Source of the DNA: Acidimicrobiaceae bacterium
Lineage (GTDB): Bacteria > Actinomycetota > Acidimicrobiia > Acidimicrobiales > Ilumatobacteraceae
Assembly: GCA_003455715.1 (NCBI GenBank)
Contig: DMQJ01000465.1
Location: forward strand, 5,331-17,774
DNA: 12,444 nt
Direction: 5' to 3'
Under the pieces are notes generated by a model. The model worked only from the letters and a program-made list of their open reading frames with translations. It searched no databases and had not been told where the DNA came from. This document shows positions 1-8,162 of this stretch, piece by piece. The translations under genes and the position numbers were made by a program. The first letter of the stretch is position 1. Each line of letters begins with the position of its first letter.

Positions 1-1
1 C

Positions 2-1558
2 CACGACATCTACTCCATCGAAGACCTCAAGCAGCTCATCCACGACCTGAAGAATTCCAACCCACTCGCCCGTGTGCACGTGAAGCTGGTGGCCGAGATG
101 GGCGTGGGCACCGTGGCCGCCGGCGTCAGCAAGGCCAAGGCCGACGTGGTGCTCATCAGCGGCCACGACGGCGGCACCGGCGCCAGCCCGCTCACCTCGC
201 TGAAGCACGCCGGCGGTCCTTGGGAGCTTGGCCTTGCGGAAACCCAGCAGACGCTGCTGCTCAATGGCCTGCGCGACCGCATCGTGGTGCAGGCCGACGG
301 CCAGCTGAAGACCGGCCGCGACGTGGTGATCGCGGCGCTGCTCGGCGCGGAGGAGTTCGGCTTCGCCACCGCACCGTTGGTGGTGAGCGGCTGCGTGATG
401 ATGCGCGTCTGCCACCTCGACACCTGCCCGGTGGGTGTGGCCACCCAGAACCCCGAGTTGCGCAAGAAGTTCACCGGCAAGCCCGAGTTCGTCGTCAACT
501 TCTTCGAGTACATCGCCCAAGAGGTGCGTGAGCTGATGGCCCAACTGGGCTTCCGTTCCGTGCAGGAGATGGTGGGCCACGTGGAGGTGCTCGACACCCG
601 TGCGGCCGTCGACCACTGGAAGGCGAAGGGCCTCGACATCAGCCCCATCCTCGCCGTGCCGCAGAACCCGTACGGCCAGACGATGCATCACTCCGTGGGC
701 CAAGACCACGAGTTGGAGCACGCCCTCGACCAGCAGCTCATCACCCTGTGCGAGCCTGCGCTCGAGCGCGGCGAGCAGGTGCGGCTGTCGCTGCCGATCC
801 GCAACGTGAACCGAACCGTGGGCACGATGTTGGGCAACGCAGTCACCACTCGTTACCGGGGTGAGGGACTGCCCGACGGCACCATCGAGATCGCGTTCGA
901 CGGCTCCGCGGGGCAGAGCTTCGGGGCGTTCGTGCCCCGGGGCATCACCATGGTGCTCGAAGGTGACGCCAACGACTATGTGGGCAAGGGCCTCAGCGGC
1001 GGGCGGCTGGTGGTGCGTCCCAACCGTGCCGCCACGTTTGCCGCAGAAGACAACATCATCGCTGGCAACGTCATCGGCTATGGCGCCACCGGTGGCGAGA
1101 TCTTCCTCCGGGGCATCGTGGGCGAGCGCTTCTGCGTGCGCAACTCCGGCGCAACGGCAGTGGTGGAGGGCGTTGGCGACCACGGGTGCGAGTACATGAC
1201 CGGTGGTCGCGTGGTGGTGCTCGGGCCGACCGGGCGCAACTTCGGGGCAGGCATGAGTGGCGGCATCGCCTACGTCTACGACCCCAACGGCGTGTTCCCT
1301 GCCAAGGTGAACCCCGAAATGGTGCAACTGCAACAACTGGGTGATGACGACCGCGAGTGGCTCAGCGCCACGCTCGCCTCGCACGAGCAGTGGACCGGCT
1401 CACCGGTCGCAGCTGCTGCGGCAGCAAACCTCGATGCGTTCGTGAAGGTGATGCCCACCGACTACGAGCGTGTCCTCAACGTGATGAAGGCAGCCGAGGC
1501 CGATGGCCTCGACGAAGAAGCCACGCTGGCGCGAGTGATGGAGGCAAGCCGTGGGTGA
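2..1558 (+). CDS. gltB: Glutamate synthase (NADPH) large subunit, C-terminal part
   Basis: This is the last 518 residues of the large subunit of bacterial glutamate synthase, which moves the glutamine amide nitrogen onto 2-oxoglutarate to make glutamate. The reading frame is open from base 2, so the GTG at 74 is not the start; the glutaminase domain and the beginning of the FMN domain lie off the left edge. Seen in order: the end of the FMN/synthase barrel with the [14 protein letters not shown] signature, the 3Fe-4S cysteines at fragment residues 131, 137 and 142 ([16 protein letters not shown]), and the C-terminal glycine-rich GXGXG beta-helix (about residues 260-420, repeats such as [11 protein letters not shown] and [11 protein letters not shown]). 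The gene ends inside gltD with an 8-nt overlap, so the two subunits are translationally coupled. Identification is secure; only the missing 5' part limits it. Confidence 0.97.
   Translation, partial: HDIYSIEDLKQLIHDLKNSNPLARVHVKLVAEMGVGTVAAGVSKAKADVVLISGHDGGTGASPLTSLKHAGGPWELGLAETQQTLLLNGLRDRIVVQADGQLKTGRDVVIAALLGAEEFGFATAPLVVSGCVMMRVCHLDTCPVGVATQNPELRKKFTGKPEFVVNFFEYIAQEVRELMAQLGFRSVQEMVGHVEVLDTRAAVDHWKAKGLDISPILAVPQNPYGQTMHHSVGQDHELEHALDQQLITLCEPALERGEQVRLSLPIRNVNRTVGTMLGNAVTTRYRGEGLPDGTIEIAFDGSAGQSFGAFVPRGITMVLEGDANDYVGKGLSGGRLVVRPNRAATFAAEDNIIAGNVIGYGATGGEIFLRGIVGERFCVRNSGATAVVEGVGDHGCEYMTGGRVVVLGPTGRNFGAGMSGGIAYVYDPNGVFPAKVNPEMVQLQQLGDDDREWLSATLASHEQWTGSPVAAAAAANLDAFVKVMPTDYERVLNVMKAAEADGLDEEATLARVMEASRG
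1540..1544 (+). promoter_or_regulatory. Ribosome binding site for gltD
   Basis: GGAGG lies inside the last codons of gltB, six bases before the GTG at 1551. It supports that GTG as the gltD start, although the next ATG (1572) is only seven codons on. Confidence 0.75.
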
Positions 1559-3002
1559 GACAACCGGATTCATGCAGTGGGTGCGGGTCACCCCGAAGCG
1601 GCGCCCAGTCGACGAACGGCTGCAGGACTGGAACGAGTGCTACCTGCCGTTTCCTCAGGACGCGCTGGCGCAGCAGGCGGGTCGGTGCATGGACTGCGGC
1701 ATCCCGTTCTGCAACAACGGGTGTCCACTCGGCAACCTCATTCCTGACTGGAACGACCTCGTCTACCGCGACCACTGGCGTGATGCCATCGACCGCCTCC
1801 ACGCGACGAACAACTTCCCCGAGTTCACCGGTCGGCTCTGCCCAGCGCCGTGTGAGTCGGCCTGTGTGGTGGGCATCAGCGGCGACCCGGTTGCCATCAA
1901 GCAGGTCGAGGTGAGCATCATCGACCGCGCCTGGGCCGAGGGGTGGGTGGTGCCGCAGGTGCCGTCGGTGCGCACGGGGAAGCGTGTGGCCGTCGTGGGG
2001 TCTGGCCCCGCAGGCTTGGCCGTGGCTCAGCAGCTCACTCGTGCGGGGCACGACGTGGTGGTGCTGGAGCGCGCCGATCGCATCGGCGGTCTGCTCCGCT
2101 ACGGCATTCCCGAGTTCAAGATGGAGAAGCGCCACCTCGATCGCCGCTTGGAGCAGATGGAGGCCGAAGGCACCGAGTTCCGCACCAACGCAGTAGTGGG
2201 CGGCAACATCGACATCGAAGTGCTCCTTGCCAGCTACGACGCCATCGTGCTGGCATGTGGCGCGACGGCATGGCGCGACCTGCCGGTGCCGGGCCGCGAC
2301 CTGAACGGCATCTACCAGGCGATGGAGTACCTGCCGGCGGCCACCAAGGTGCAACTCGGCGACATGCCGGTGTCGCCCATCGACGTGCAGGGCAAGCACG
2401 TCGTCATCATCGGCGGCGGCGACACCGGAGCCGACTGCCTTGGCACTGCGCACCGTCAGGGCGCAGCGTCAGTGACCCAGTTGGAGATCATGCCGCGGCC
2501 ACCCGACACCCGTGGGGGCAACAACCCCTGGCCGCAGTTCGCGATGGTCTACAAGGTCACCACCGCGCACGAGGAAGGCGGCGAGCGGTTGTACAGCGTG
2601 AACACCGAGCGGTTCATCGACGACGGCAATGGCCGCGTGAGGGCGCTGCTCATCCACGAGGTGCAGATGGTCGACGGCAGGTTCCAGAAGGTGGAGGGCA
2701 CCGACCGCGAGCTGCCCGCCGACTTCGTGTTCCTGGCGATGGGCTTCGTCGGGCCGGAGAAGGGGTCGTGGCTCGAGCAGCTCGGTGTGGGGTTCGACGA
2801 GCGCGGCAACGTTGCCCGAGACGGTCGCTACATGAGCTCAGTGCCGGGAGTGTTCGTGGCAGGCGACATGGGTCGTGGGCAGAGCCTCATCGTGTGGGCC
2901 ATCGCCGAGGGTCGTGCGTGCGCGGCGGGCGTCGACTCGTACCTCATGGGCGAGACCGACCTGCCCGCGCCCATCCCACCCACTGCGCGCCCACTTCAGT
3001 AG
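1551..3002 (+). CDS. gltD: Glutamate synthase (NADPH) small subunit
   Basis: This is the beta subunit of glutamate synthase. It takes electrons from NADPH through FAD and iron-sulfur clusters and passes them to the large subunit. The 483-residue protein is of normal family length. Seen: an N-terminal ferredoxin-like region with cysteines 46, 49, 54 and 58 ([13 protein letters not shown]) and a second set at 96, 100 and 104 (CPAPCESAC), which bind the two 4Fe-4S clusters in this family; an FAD dinucleotide fold at GSGPAG (149-154); an NADPH fold at GGGDTG (288-293); and the C-terminal FAD-binding [14 protein letters not shown]. The GTG start sits six bases after GGAGG and overlaps the end of gltB by 8 nt. 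All ten lysines are AAG. The same fold occurs in related reductases, but adjacency to gltB settles the call. Confidence 0.97.
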   Translation: MGETTGFMQWVRVTPKRRPVDERLQDWNECYLPFPQDALAQQAGRCMDCGIPFCNNGCPLGNLIPDWNDLVYRDHWRDAIDRLHATNNFPEFTGRLCPAPCESACVVGISGDPVAIKQVEVSIIDRAWAEGWVVPQVPSVRTGKRVAVVGSGPAGLAVAQQLTRAGHDVVVLERADRIGGLLRYGIPEFKMEKRHLDRRLEQMEAEGTEFRTNAVVGGNIDIEVLLASYDAIVLACGATAWRDLPVPGRDLNGIYQAMEYLPAATKVQLGDMPVSPIDVQGKHVVIIGGGDTGADCLGTAHRQGAASVTQLEIMPRPPDTRGGNNPWPQFAMVYKVTTAHEEGGERLYSVNTERFIDDGNGRVRALLIHEVQMVDGRFQKVEGTDRELPADFVFLAMGFVGPEKGSWLEQLGVGFDERGNVARDGRYMSSVPGVFVAGDMGRGQSLIVWAIAEGRACAAGVDSYLMGETDLPAPIPPTARPLQ

Positions 3003-3012
3003 ACGCCCGTCG

Positions 3013-3018
3013 TACACT
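3013..3018 (+). promoter_or_regulatory. Candidate -10 box of a leaderless promoter
   Basis: TACACT fits the actinobacterial TANNNT -10 pattern and lies seven bases before the ATG at 3026, so transcription could begin at the start codon itself. The bases between (GTCGGCC) hold no Shine-Dalgarno sequence, as expected for a leaderless mRNA. No convincing -35 box is seen. This is inference from spacing and motif only. Confidence 0.45.
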
Positions 3019-3025
3019 GTCGGCC

Positions 3026-3640
3026 ATGAGTCGTCGCTTTTTGCTGGTTGCCGTCGCGGCCGCTGGCCTCGCCGTGTCTGCGTGCGGTGAGTCGAGCACG
3101 GCCACCACTTCATCGGTAGCCGCCGTCACGGAGTCCACCGCGTTCCCCACCATTCCGGTCACCGAGAGCACGAGCACCACGACGACGCTGCCGGGCAGCG
3201 GCAGTACAGCCGGGCAGGTCACCACCGAGGTCACCGAGTACACGGTGCAGGCTGGCGACGTGCAGTTCTCCGTCGCCGTGAAGTTCAAAGTGACGCTCGA
3301 GGCACTGCAGTTGGCCAACGTCGACACGGAAGGCTTCAACGCCTTCTACGTCGGGCTGAAGATCAAGATCCCCGCGGGCGCAACCATTCCCGACCCCTCG
3401 GCCACCCCCACCACGGTCGGCGGCGGCACGCCGGCACAGACCACCACCACCATTGCTGGCGGCGGCGACAACTGCGCAGCGGGCACCTACGTCATCCAGG
3501 ACGGCGATCTACCCGGACGGGTCGCGGCCAAGTTCGACGTGACGCTCGAGCAACTCGACGCTGCCAACGTCAACACGCAGGGCTACAAAGCCTTCATCGT
3601 CGGGGTCACCATCATCATCCCGGCCAAGACCGGATGCTGA
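3026..3640 (+). CDS. Secreted lipoprotein with two LysM domains
   Basis: A 204-residue exported protein likely to bind peptidoglycan or another N-acetylglucosamine polymer at the cell surface. A signal peptide (residues 1-19: SRR n-region, then a Leu/Val/Ala core) ends in a lipobox with VSAC at 17-20, so Cys20 would be lipidated. A Ser/Thr-rich linker (about 21-70, with runs of Thr) leads to the first LysM-like domain (72-116, from YTVQAGD to IKIP). A second Thr/Gly-rich linker follows, then the second LysM (155-204, from YVIQDGD to IIIPAKTGC). Cys150 and Cys204 flank the second domain and may form a disulfide. No enzyme domain is present, so it is a binder or scaffold rather than a hydrolase. 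It begins 23 nt after gltD with its own candidate leaderless promoter, and its stop overlaps the next gene by 7 nt. Confidence 0.87.
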   Translation: MSRRFLLVAVAAAGLAVSACGESSTATTSSVAAVTESTAFPTIPVTESTSTTTTLPGSGSTAGQVTTEVTEYTVQAGDVQFSVAVKFKVTLEALQLANVDTEGFNAFYVGLKIKIPAGATIPDPSATPTTVGGGTPAQTTTTIAGGGDNCAAGTYVIQDGDLPGRVAAKFDVTLEQLDAANVNTQGYKAFIVGVTIIIPAKTGC

Positions 3641-4257
3641 CCCCCATTGAGGGCCGGGTGCTCGGTGCGCTCATGGAGAAAGAGCGCACCACCCCCGACC
3701 AGTATCCGCTCACCCTCAATGCGTTGGTGACGGCGTGCAACCAATCCACCTCTCGTGAGCCGGTGATGCACCTGGACGACCACGAGGTGGAGACGGTGCT
3801 GGCCGAGTTGAAGGCGCAGGGCCTGCTGCGGTTCGTGCATCCCGCCCACGGTCGCAGTGTCACCCGCTTCCGTCAGGTCGCCACCGAGGCGTGGGGTCTG
3901 GAGGCCGATGCGGCGGCGGTGGTTGCGGTGTTGTTGCTTCGCGGCCCGCAGACGGTGGCCGAACTCCGCAGCCGCACCGAACGGCTGCACGCGTTCGACT
4001 CGCTCGACGAGGTCGACATCGTGCTCCGAGCGTTGGCTGCCACTGGACGGGTGCAGGTGCTAGACCGCCAACCTGGTCAGAAAGAGGCTCGTTGGCAGCA
4101 ACTGTTGGCCGAGGAGGCCGAGGTTGCGGTCGCTGCGACAGCGAACGTTCGGCAGAACGCAACGGTGGGTTCGATGGCCGATCGAGTGGCTCAACTCGAA
4201 GCTCGGGTCGCCCGCTTGGAAGCCGCCCTCGCCGACCTCCTCCCCGAACCCCAATAG
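3634..4257 (+). CDS. yceH: YceH family protein (DUF480)
   Basis: A 207-residue protein matching the YceH/DUF480 family, whose members carry two winged-helix domains; the molecular role is not established. Family features visible: the opening LTPIEGRVLGALMEKE, then TTPDQYPLTLNALVTACNQSTSREPVM, an N-terminal winged helix (to about residue 85), a second one (about 90-150, LRGPQTVAELRSRTERL) and a C-terminal heptad-rich coil (about 180-203, VAQLEARVARLEAALADL). The ATG start lies seven bases inside the lipoprotein gene, with no strong Shine-Dalgarno sequence, so translation is probably coupled to that gene. Length is close to the E. coli protein. The pairing of a DNA-binding-type fold with a cell-wall-binding lipoprotein suggests shared expression, but no functional link can be read from the sequence. 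Confidence 0.9.
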   Translation: MLTPIEGRVLGALMEKERTTPDQYPLTLNALVTACNQSTSREPVMHLDDHEVETVLAELKAQGLLRFVHPAHGRSVTRFRQVATEAWGLEADAAAVVAVLLLRGPQTVAELRSRTERLHAFDSLDEVDIVLRALAATGRVQVLDRQPGQKEARWQQLLAEEAEVAVAATANVRQNATVGSMADRVAQLEARVARLEAALADLLPEPQ

Positions 4258-4262
4258 TCGGC

Positions 4263-4305
4263 GTTGGCGCCGCCCCAGGTGCGGTCTCAGCGCCAACATT
4301 CGGGG
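4263..4305 (-). repeat. Intergenic hairpin repeat, copy C
   Basis: This element fills most of the 56-nt gap between the convergent yceH and acyltransferase genes. An exact 8-bp inverted repeat (GTTGGCGC at 4263-4270, GCGCCAAC at 4290-4297) could form a stem, with one extra wobble pair. On the minus strand, 4305 down to 4282 is identical over 24 bases to 8163-8186 in the other intergenic space (core AATGTTGGCGCTGAGACC). No T-tract follows on either strand, so it does not look like a classic intrinsic terminator, but its place between converging genes fits a role at transcript ends. Confidence 0.8.
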
Positions 4306-4313
4306 TAAGGGGG

Positions 4314-5330
4314 TCAGCCGAGGTCGGGCCAGCGGCGGTTCTGGCGGCGGCGTTGGCCGGCTTTGCCCAGCTTGCGTTGCTCGGCGAGGGCCCACTGGCG
4401 GCGCCAGCCGTTGAACTCCGGGCCGGTGAGCTTGGGGTTGGTGCCATTCGCTGCGCGCTGGCGCGCGGTCCAGAAGTCGGTGAGCGCCTCGTCGCCGAGG
4501 GCGGTGACCGCAGCCTCGATGCGAGAGTTGAACCGACGGGTGTTCTCGCCTTCTTCCGGCCACAGCGGAGCGCCGAACACCACCTTCGTCTTGCCTGGCT
4601 TGGGTCGCTTCATGCCCTTGCCGTAGATGCTGCCGGTGCCGTCGATGAACACCGGCACGACGGGTGCCCCGGTGCGGCCCGCCAAGTAGGCGGCGCCACC
4701 CTTGAACTCCTGCCCCCATCCGTCGGGCGAGCGCCCGCCTTCGGGGAAGATGACCAGGCTCCAACCCTGGTCGACCAGCTTGCGCAACTGGTCGCTCGAC
4801 TTGCGCGTGGTGACTTCGCGTTCGATGGGGAAGGCGTTGAGCGCCAGGGCTGCCATCGTGCCCTTCAACTTCTTGTCGAAGAAGTAGTCGGCGGCCGCCG
4901 CCACCATCAGCTTGCTCCGCCACGGTTCAGGCACCGACGTGATCATCAGCGGGGTGTCGACGTGGCTGTAGTGGTTGGGGGCGAAGATCACCGCCGGTGC
5001 CGGGTCGAGTTCCTTCAGGTCGGCGAGTCGATCGAGGCCCACCACTTCGGGGCTGGCGATCGCTTGCACGAGTGCCTGCATCGGGCCACGGTTGATCACT
5101 TTGCGGGCCGCGCGCGCCGGTGCCTTGCGTGCCCAGTCGGTGTCGAAGTCGGCGCCCAGCTTGGACGGCTGTTCGGGCACCACCACACCCTTCGGACGAG
5201 TGGGTGCACGGTACGGGAAGCCGAGCGCACGCACGGGCTTCAAGGTGGCCTGCACTGCCGACGACGCGACGTCGCCCACCTTGGCCATCCGTCGCAACTG
5301 GGCGACCGTGAGGGAACGCTTGTCGCCCAT
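4314..5330 (-). CDS. PlsC-type 1-acylglycerol-3-phosphate O-acyltransferase family protein
   Basis: A 338-residue acyltransferase of the PlsC/LPLAT superfamily, which moves an acyl chain from acyl-CoA or acyl-ACP to a glycerol-phosphate or similar hydroxyl at the membrane. Seen: the catalytic HX4D box NHYSHVD with His120 and Asp125, a following FPIER block (167-171), and the FPEGGRS block at 195-201 that corresponds to the EGTRS substrate-binding motif. The first ~90 residues and the basic C-terminus (about 300-338) lie outside the core domain, and I see no clear N-terminal membrane helix. The ATG starts one base after the DUF2088 stop with no clear Shine-Dalgarno sequence, so it is probably translated by reinitiation as the last gene of the minus-strand operon. 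The true acceptor is unknown; wax, ether-lipid or phospholipid acylation are all possible. Confidence 0.9.
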   Translation of the reverse strand: MGDKRSLTVAQLRRMAKVGDVASSAVQATLKPVRALGFPYRAPTRPKGVVVPEQPSKLGADFDTDWARKAPARAARKVINRGPMQALVQAIASPEVVGLDRLADLKELDPAPAVIFAPNHYSHVDTPLMITSVPEPWRSKLMVAAAADYFFDKKLKGTMAALALNAFPIEREVTTRKSSDQLRKLVDQGWSLVIFPEGGRSPDGWGQEFKGGAAYLAGRTGAPVVPVFIDGTGSIYGKGMKRPKPGKTKVVFGAPLWPEEGENTRRFNSRIEAAVTALGDEALTDFWTARQRAANGTNPKLTGPEFNGWRRQWALAEQRKLGKAGQRRRQNRRWPDLG

Positions 5331-5331
5331 G

Positions 5332-6921
5332 TCAGCTGACGTCGGCCACCAGCAGAGCCGGCACATGGAGGTGGGTGATGGTGGGGGCGCGGCCCACCAC
5401 GTCGCTGGCGATCTCGAATGCGTCGTCCATCGTGGTAGCGGGGGTGAAGCCGAGGCGGCGCACCGTTGCAGGGTCGCCGCCGACGATGATGACCTTGCCC
5501 GCCCATTGCTGGCCGTGTGCGCCCCAGTACCAGGCGTAGAACGGGTGCACACCGTGGTAGGCGTTGCCGGTGCGGTACAGGTGGCGGAACCACTCGTCTT
5601 CGGCGAACTGCTTCTCCCACTTCTGGCCCATCACCACGGGGTCGGTGGTGTCGGGCAGCACCTGCTCGAAGAAGTCGATGTAGCTCGGGTGGTGCACGGG
5701 GTTGAAGTCGCGGTACGTGGGGTGGGTCATGATGATGACGCCCCCTTCACGCACGAGCGGCTTGTTGCGGTACATGTTGAAGAGGTACCCGAGGCCCATG
5801 CACATCACCAGGATCGGGTTCATCACACCGTCGGGGTTGTACGGGCACACGAACGGGATGCCCATGGTGAGGATGTCGGTCTGGCCTTCCACCGGCACGA
5901 GTTGCTGGCGGTAGACGTGCTCGAGGGTGATCTCGTGTACGGCCGAGGTCTCGCCGGCCTGGATACTGGTCATCTGGTGCGGGCCTTCCATGCCATGGAA
6001 GATCTTGCGGGCCAGCTTGATGGGCGTGCGCTTCAAGGCCTTGGTGGTGGCCAGGTACGTGGCGCGCTCGCGGGCGCTCCACTCCCACTCGCGAGTGGCG
6101 ATGAAGCTGAACTGCTCGGGGAACATGTCGGTGTTCAGCGTCGTCTCGATCTGGAACAGCTTCGGGCCGTGGTCGCGCAGCACTTTGCCGAGGCGCCAGA
6201 TGCTCTGGTGCAACGCGCTGTGTTCGCGGTGGCCCGAGAGGCTGCGGGTGTTCTGCAGGGTGTGGCCGTTGTGGTGCGCGCTCAGGCACCGGTAGCTGGC
6301 TAGGCCGGTGGTGATGCTCTTCCAGCCACCATCCATCGGCACCGAGTTGATGTTGACGTAGACCACCAGGTCGCTGTCGGCGGCGCGCTTGTTGATCTCA
6401 AGCACCTCGCCGTGCGGGGTCTCGCCGATGACCGCGAGGTTGTCGGGGTCTTCGGCGTCGTGCTGGGTGAGCATGCCGCGCGGGTGGAATGCGTCGTAGA
6501 TGCGGTCGCCGAGGGCGTGGCGCAGTTCGTACTCGTGCATGCGGCGGTGCAGGCCCAGCGCGGCAATGAGGTGCACGTCTTCCACGCCAGCGTCGGCGGC
6601 CATGTCGAGCACTGCCTCGATGACCCGCTGGCGGGTGTCGGGGCGGCGCATCTTCGGCAATGGCAAGCTGACGTCGTCGAAGCAGATGGTGAGCTTCATG
6701 CCGGGGAACAGCAGCGACGGCAGCGGATCCTGGTCGATCGGGTTGAGCAGCGCGTTACGAATCGCGCCGTCGATGTCTTTGATGGCTGGCAGCGGCTCGG
6801 GCGGGTAGATCACCCGGCTGCGGCCAGCGGGCAGCTTCTCGAGCGAGAAGTTCTCGCCGCGCCAGAACAGCGAGGGGGGAGTCGAGCGGTCGACTTCCAG
6901 AACGAAACCGGGGCGGGGCAT
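5332..6921 (-). CDS. Lactate racemase-like protein (LarA/DUF2088 family)
   Basis: A 529-residue protein whose N-terminal half matches the LarA (nickel-pincer lactate racemase)/DUF2088 fold. Seen: FDDVSLPLP at 81-89, in the place of the family's DHTRPVP-like motif; IAALGLHRRM at 119-128 with His125, matching the catalytic GxHR segment; and EINK at 175-178, where Lys178 matches the lysine that anchors the cofactor in LarA. Just after it, the family's His-containing, FAGFSGGRKS-type loop is replaced by NSVPMDGGWKSITTGLAS (192-209), which contains no histidine. The protein is about 100 residues longer than typical LarA. No cofactor-maturation genes (larB, larC, larE) are in the window. It overlaps the upstream dehydrogenase by one base (TGATG) and is followed after one base by the acyltransferase. 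The substrate is unknown; a hydroxy-acid epimerase or a non-nickel derivative are both possible. The fold call is firm, the activity is not. Confidence 0.85.
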   Translation of the reverse strand: MPRPGFVLEVDRSTPPSLFWRGENFSLEKLPAGRSRVIYPPEPLPAIKDIDGAIRNALLNPIDQDPLPSLLFPGMKLTICFDDVSLPLPKMRRPDTRQRVIEAVLDMAADAGVEDVHLIAALGLHRRMHEYELRHALGDRIYDAFHPRGMLTQHDAEDPDNLAVIGETPHGEVLEINKRAADSDLVVYVNINSVPMDGGWKSITTGLASYRCLSAHHNGHTLQNTRSLSGHREHSALHQSIWRLGKVLRDHGPKLFQIETTLNTDMFPEQFSFIATREWEWSARERATYLATTKALKRTPIKLARKIFHGMEGPHQMTSIQAGETSAVHEITLEHVYRQQLVPVEGQTDILTMGIPFVCPYNPDGVMNPILVMCMGLGYLFNMYRNKPLVREGGVIIMTHPTYRDFNPVHHPSYIDFFEQVLPDTTDPVVMGQKWEKQFAEDEWFRHLYRTGNAYHGVHPFYAWYWGAHGQQWAGKVIIVGGDPATVRRLGFTPATTMDDAFEIASDVVGRAPTITHLHVPALLVADVS

Positions 6922-8081
6922 CAGTGGCTCCTCATGTCGAATGCAATCTTCACGGCGCCACGGCGGCCGGCGTTGGCCGCGTGGGCGATGGCGTCGGTGT
7001 AGTCCCTCAGCGGGTAGGTGGCGCTCACCAGGCGTTCCAGCCCGGCGGAGCGCACCACGTCGATGGCGGTGTCGAAGTCGGCGCGGGTGTAGGCGTAGAC
7101 GCCACGGATGGCGGTCTCGCGGTGCCACAGCGACGTGAGCTCGAGCGAGACATTGCCAGGCATGCCCACCATCTCCACTTCGCCGCCGGGGGCTACCACC
7201 TGTAGCGCCTGCTGGATGCTGTCGCTGCTGCCCACGCAGTCGAACACTCGGGGGCAGCCACACGTGAGTTGATCGCCGACGACCAGCGAGTGGGTCGTGG
7301 ACCGCACCCAGCGGGGCAGTTCGTCGGAGGCACACACGACGTCGGCGCCCAGTTCCTTTGCGAGGCGCTTCTGCTCGGGATAGCGGGCAGTGACGATGAT
7401 CGGACCCGTCGCGTCGCTGGTAGCGCGGATGGCGGCCAGCGTGAGCAGGCCGAGGGTGCCAGCGCCGATGATTGCGGTGTGTGAGCCGTCGTAGCGCTTC
7501 GCAGCGTGGACCGCGCATGCGGTGGGTTCGATCATCACCGCCGCTTCATCGCTGAGGTCGTCGGGCACATCGACCAACTGTGACGGGTGGGCCACCATCT
7601 CGGTGCTCCAACCGCCGCCGGTGCTCTCGCAGAACCCGGTCTGTAGGCCGGGCTCGAGGTGGCCGAACGCCACCCGTTCGCAACGGTTGGTGTGGCCGGC
7701 CGCGCAGGCCGCACACACAGGGGCGATGCCTCGCACCGCGCAGTGCAGCACCGGGATCACCACGACGCGCCGGTGTCGTCCGTGCGCGTAGCCGTCGTGC
7801 GCAACCACGTCGGCCACCACTTCGTGGCCGGGCACGAACGGGTAGCTCACCAGCGGGTCGAAGTAGGCCGAGGCCGTGCCGTCGACAAGGGCCAGGTCGC
7901 TGCCACAGATGCCGGCAAGCCGAGGCTTCAGGCGCACCCACTCAGGGGTGGGGAGCGCAGGTGCCTCGTCGGGCTCAAGGCTCAGCGGGCCGACAGCGGC
8001 GCCGCGGCCAGGCATCAGCGCGCCGGCCAGGCGAGCAGCGGCAAATCGCGCCGGCTTGCGGGAGAACACCAACCGGCTCAC
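6921..8081 (-). CDS. Zinc-dependent alcohol dehydrogenase (MDR family)
   Basis: A 386-residue medium-chain dehydrogenase that interconverts an alcohol and an aldehyde or ketone with NAD(P). Seen: catalytic zinc ligands Cys59 (GICGSDL) and His86-Glu87 (PGHEVV); a structural-zinc cysteine cluster (LHCAVRG, then PVCAACAAGHTNRC); a MIEPTACAVHA segment in the place of the third zinc-ligand region; and a Rossmann fold with IIGAGTLGLL. The start is chosen as the GTG at 8081 (VSRLVFSRKPARF), because homologous N-termini begin with this block; the open frame runs on to 8282, but that stretch is low-complexity and reads through the hairpin repeats. The Shine-Dalgarno sequence is weak (a G-run upstream). 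It follows the reductase gene after 169 nt and overlaps the DUF2088 gene by 1 nt, so it belongs to the same lipid-type operon. It may process the aldehyde or alcohol made by the reductase; this is inference. Confidence 0.9.
   Translation of the reverse strand: MSRLVFSRKPARFAAARLAGALMPGRGAAVGPLSLEPDEAPALPTPEWVRLKPRLAGICGSDLALVDGTASAYFDPLVSYPFVPGHEVVADVVAHDGYAHGRHRRVVVIPVLHCAVRGIAPVCAACAAGHTNRCERVAFGHLEPGLQTGFCESTGGGWSTEMVAHPSQLVDVPDDLSDEAAVMIEPTACAVHAAKRYDGSHTAIIGAGTLGLLTLAAIRATSDATGPIIVTARYPEQKRLAKELGADVVCASDELPRWVRSTTHSLVVGDQLTCGCPRVFDCVGSSDSIQQALQVVAPGGEVEMVGMPGNVSLELTSLWHRETAIRGVYAYTRADFDTAIDVVRSAGLERLVSATYPLRDYTDAIAHAANAGRRGAVKIAFDMRSH
6928..6933 (-). promoter_or_regulatory. Ribosome binding site for the DUF2088 gene
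   Basis: GAGGAG on the minus strand lies six bases before the ATG at 6921, inside the end of the dehydrogenase gene. It fixes the start at 6921 and rejects the much longer open frame that continues upstream. Confidence 0.8.
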
Positions 8082-8106
8082 TGGACCGCACCCCCCACCC
8101 ACACCA

Positions 8107-8153
8107 AATGTTGGCGCTGGGACCGGAGGAGACGCGGCGCGAGCGCCGACGTT
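8107..8153 (-). repeat. Intergenic hairpin repeat, copy A
   Basis: First of two tandem elements in the 169-nt space between the reductase stop and the dehydrogenase start. Arms AATGTTGGCGCT (8107-8118) and AGCGCCGACGTT (8142-8153) pair over 12 positions with two wobbles, around a 23-nt loop. The left-arm core is shared with copies B and C. Its centre-to-centre distance from copy B is exactly 61 nt. Confidence 0.75.
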
Positions 8154-8162
8154 GGCCTGGCC

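Noticed and set aside
5331..5340. Perfect 10-bp palindrome GTCAGCTGAC at the DUF2088/acyltransferase boundary
   Set aside because: It overlaps the stop codon and coding bases, is short, and recurs nowhere else that I noticed; chance is the simplest explanation.
3891..6303. Long plus-strand open frames opposite the acyltransferase and DUF2088 genes
   Set aside because: Their content is biased Arg/Gly/Ala/His/Val translation with no family motif, while the minus-strand frames carry clear catalytic motifs.
6922..7518. N-terminal extension of the DUF2088 protein up to 7518
   Set aside because: It is Arg-rich out-of-frame translation of the dehydrogenase gene; a strong GAGGAG site marks the ATG at 6921.
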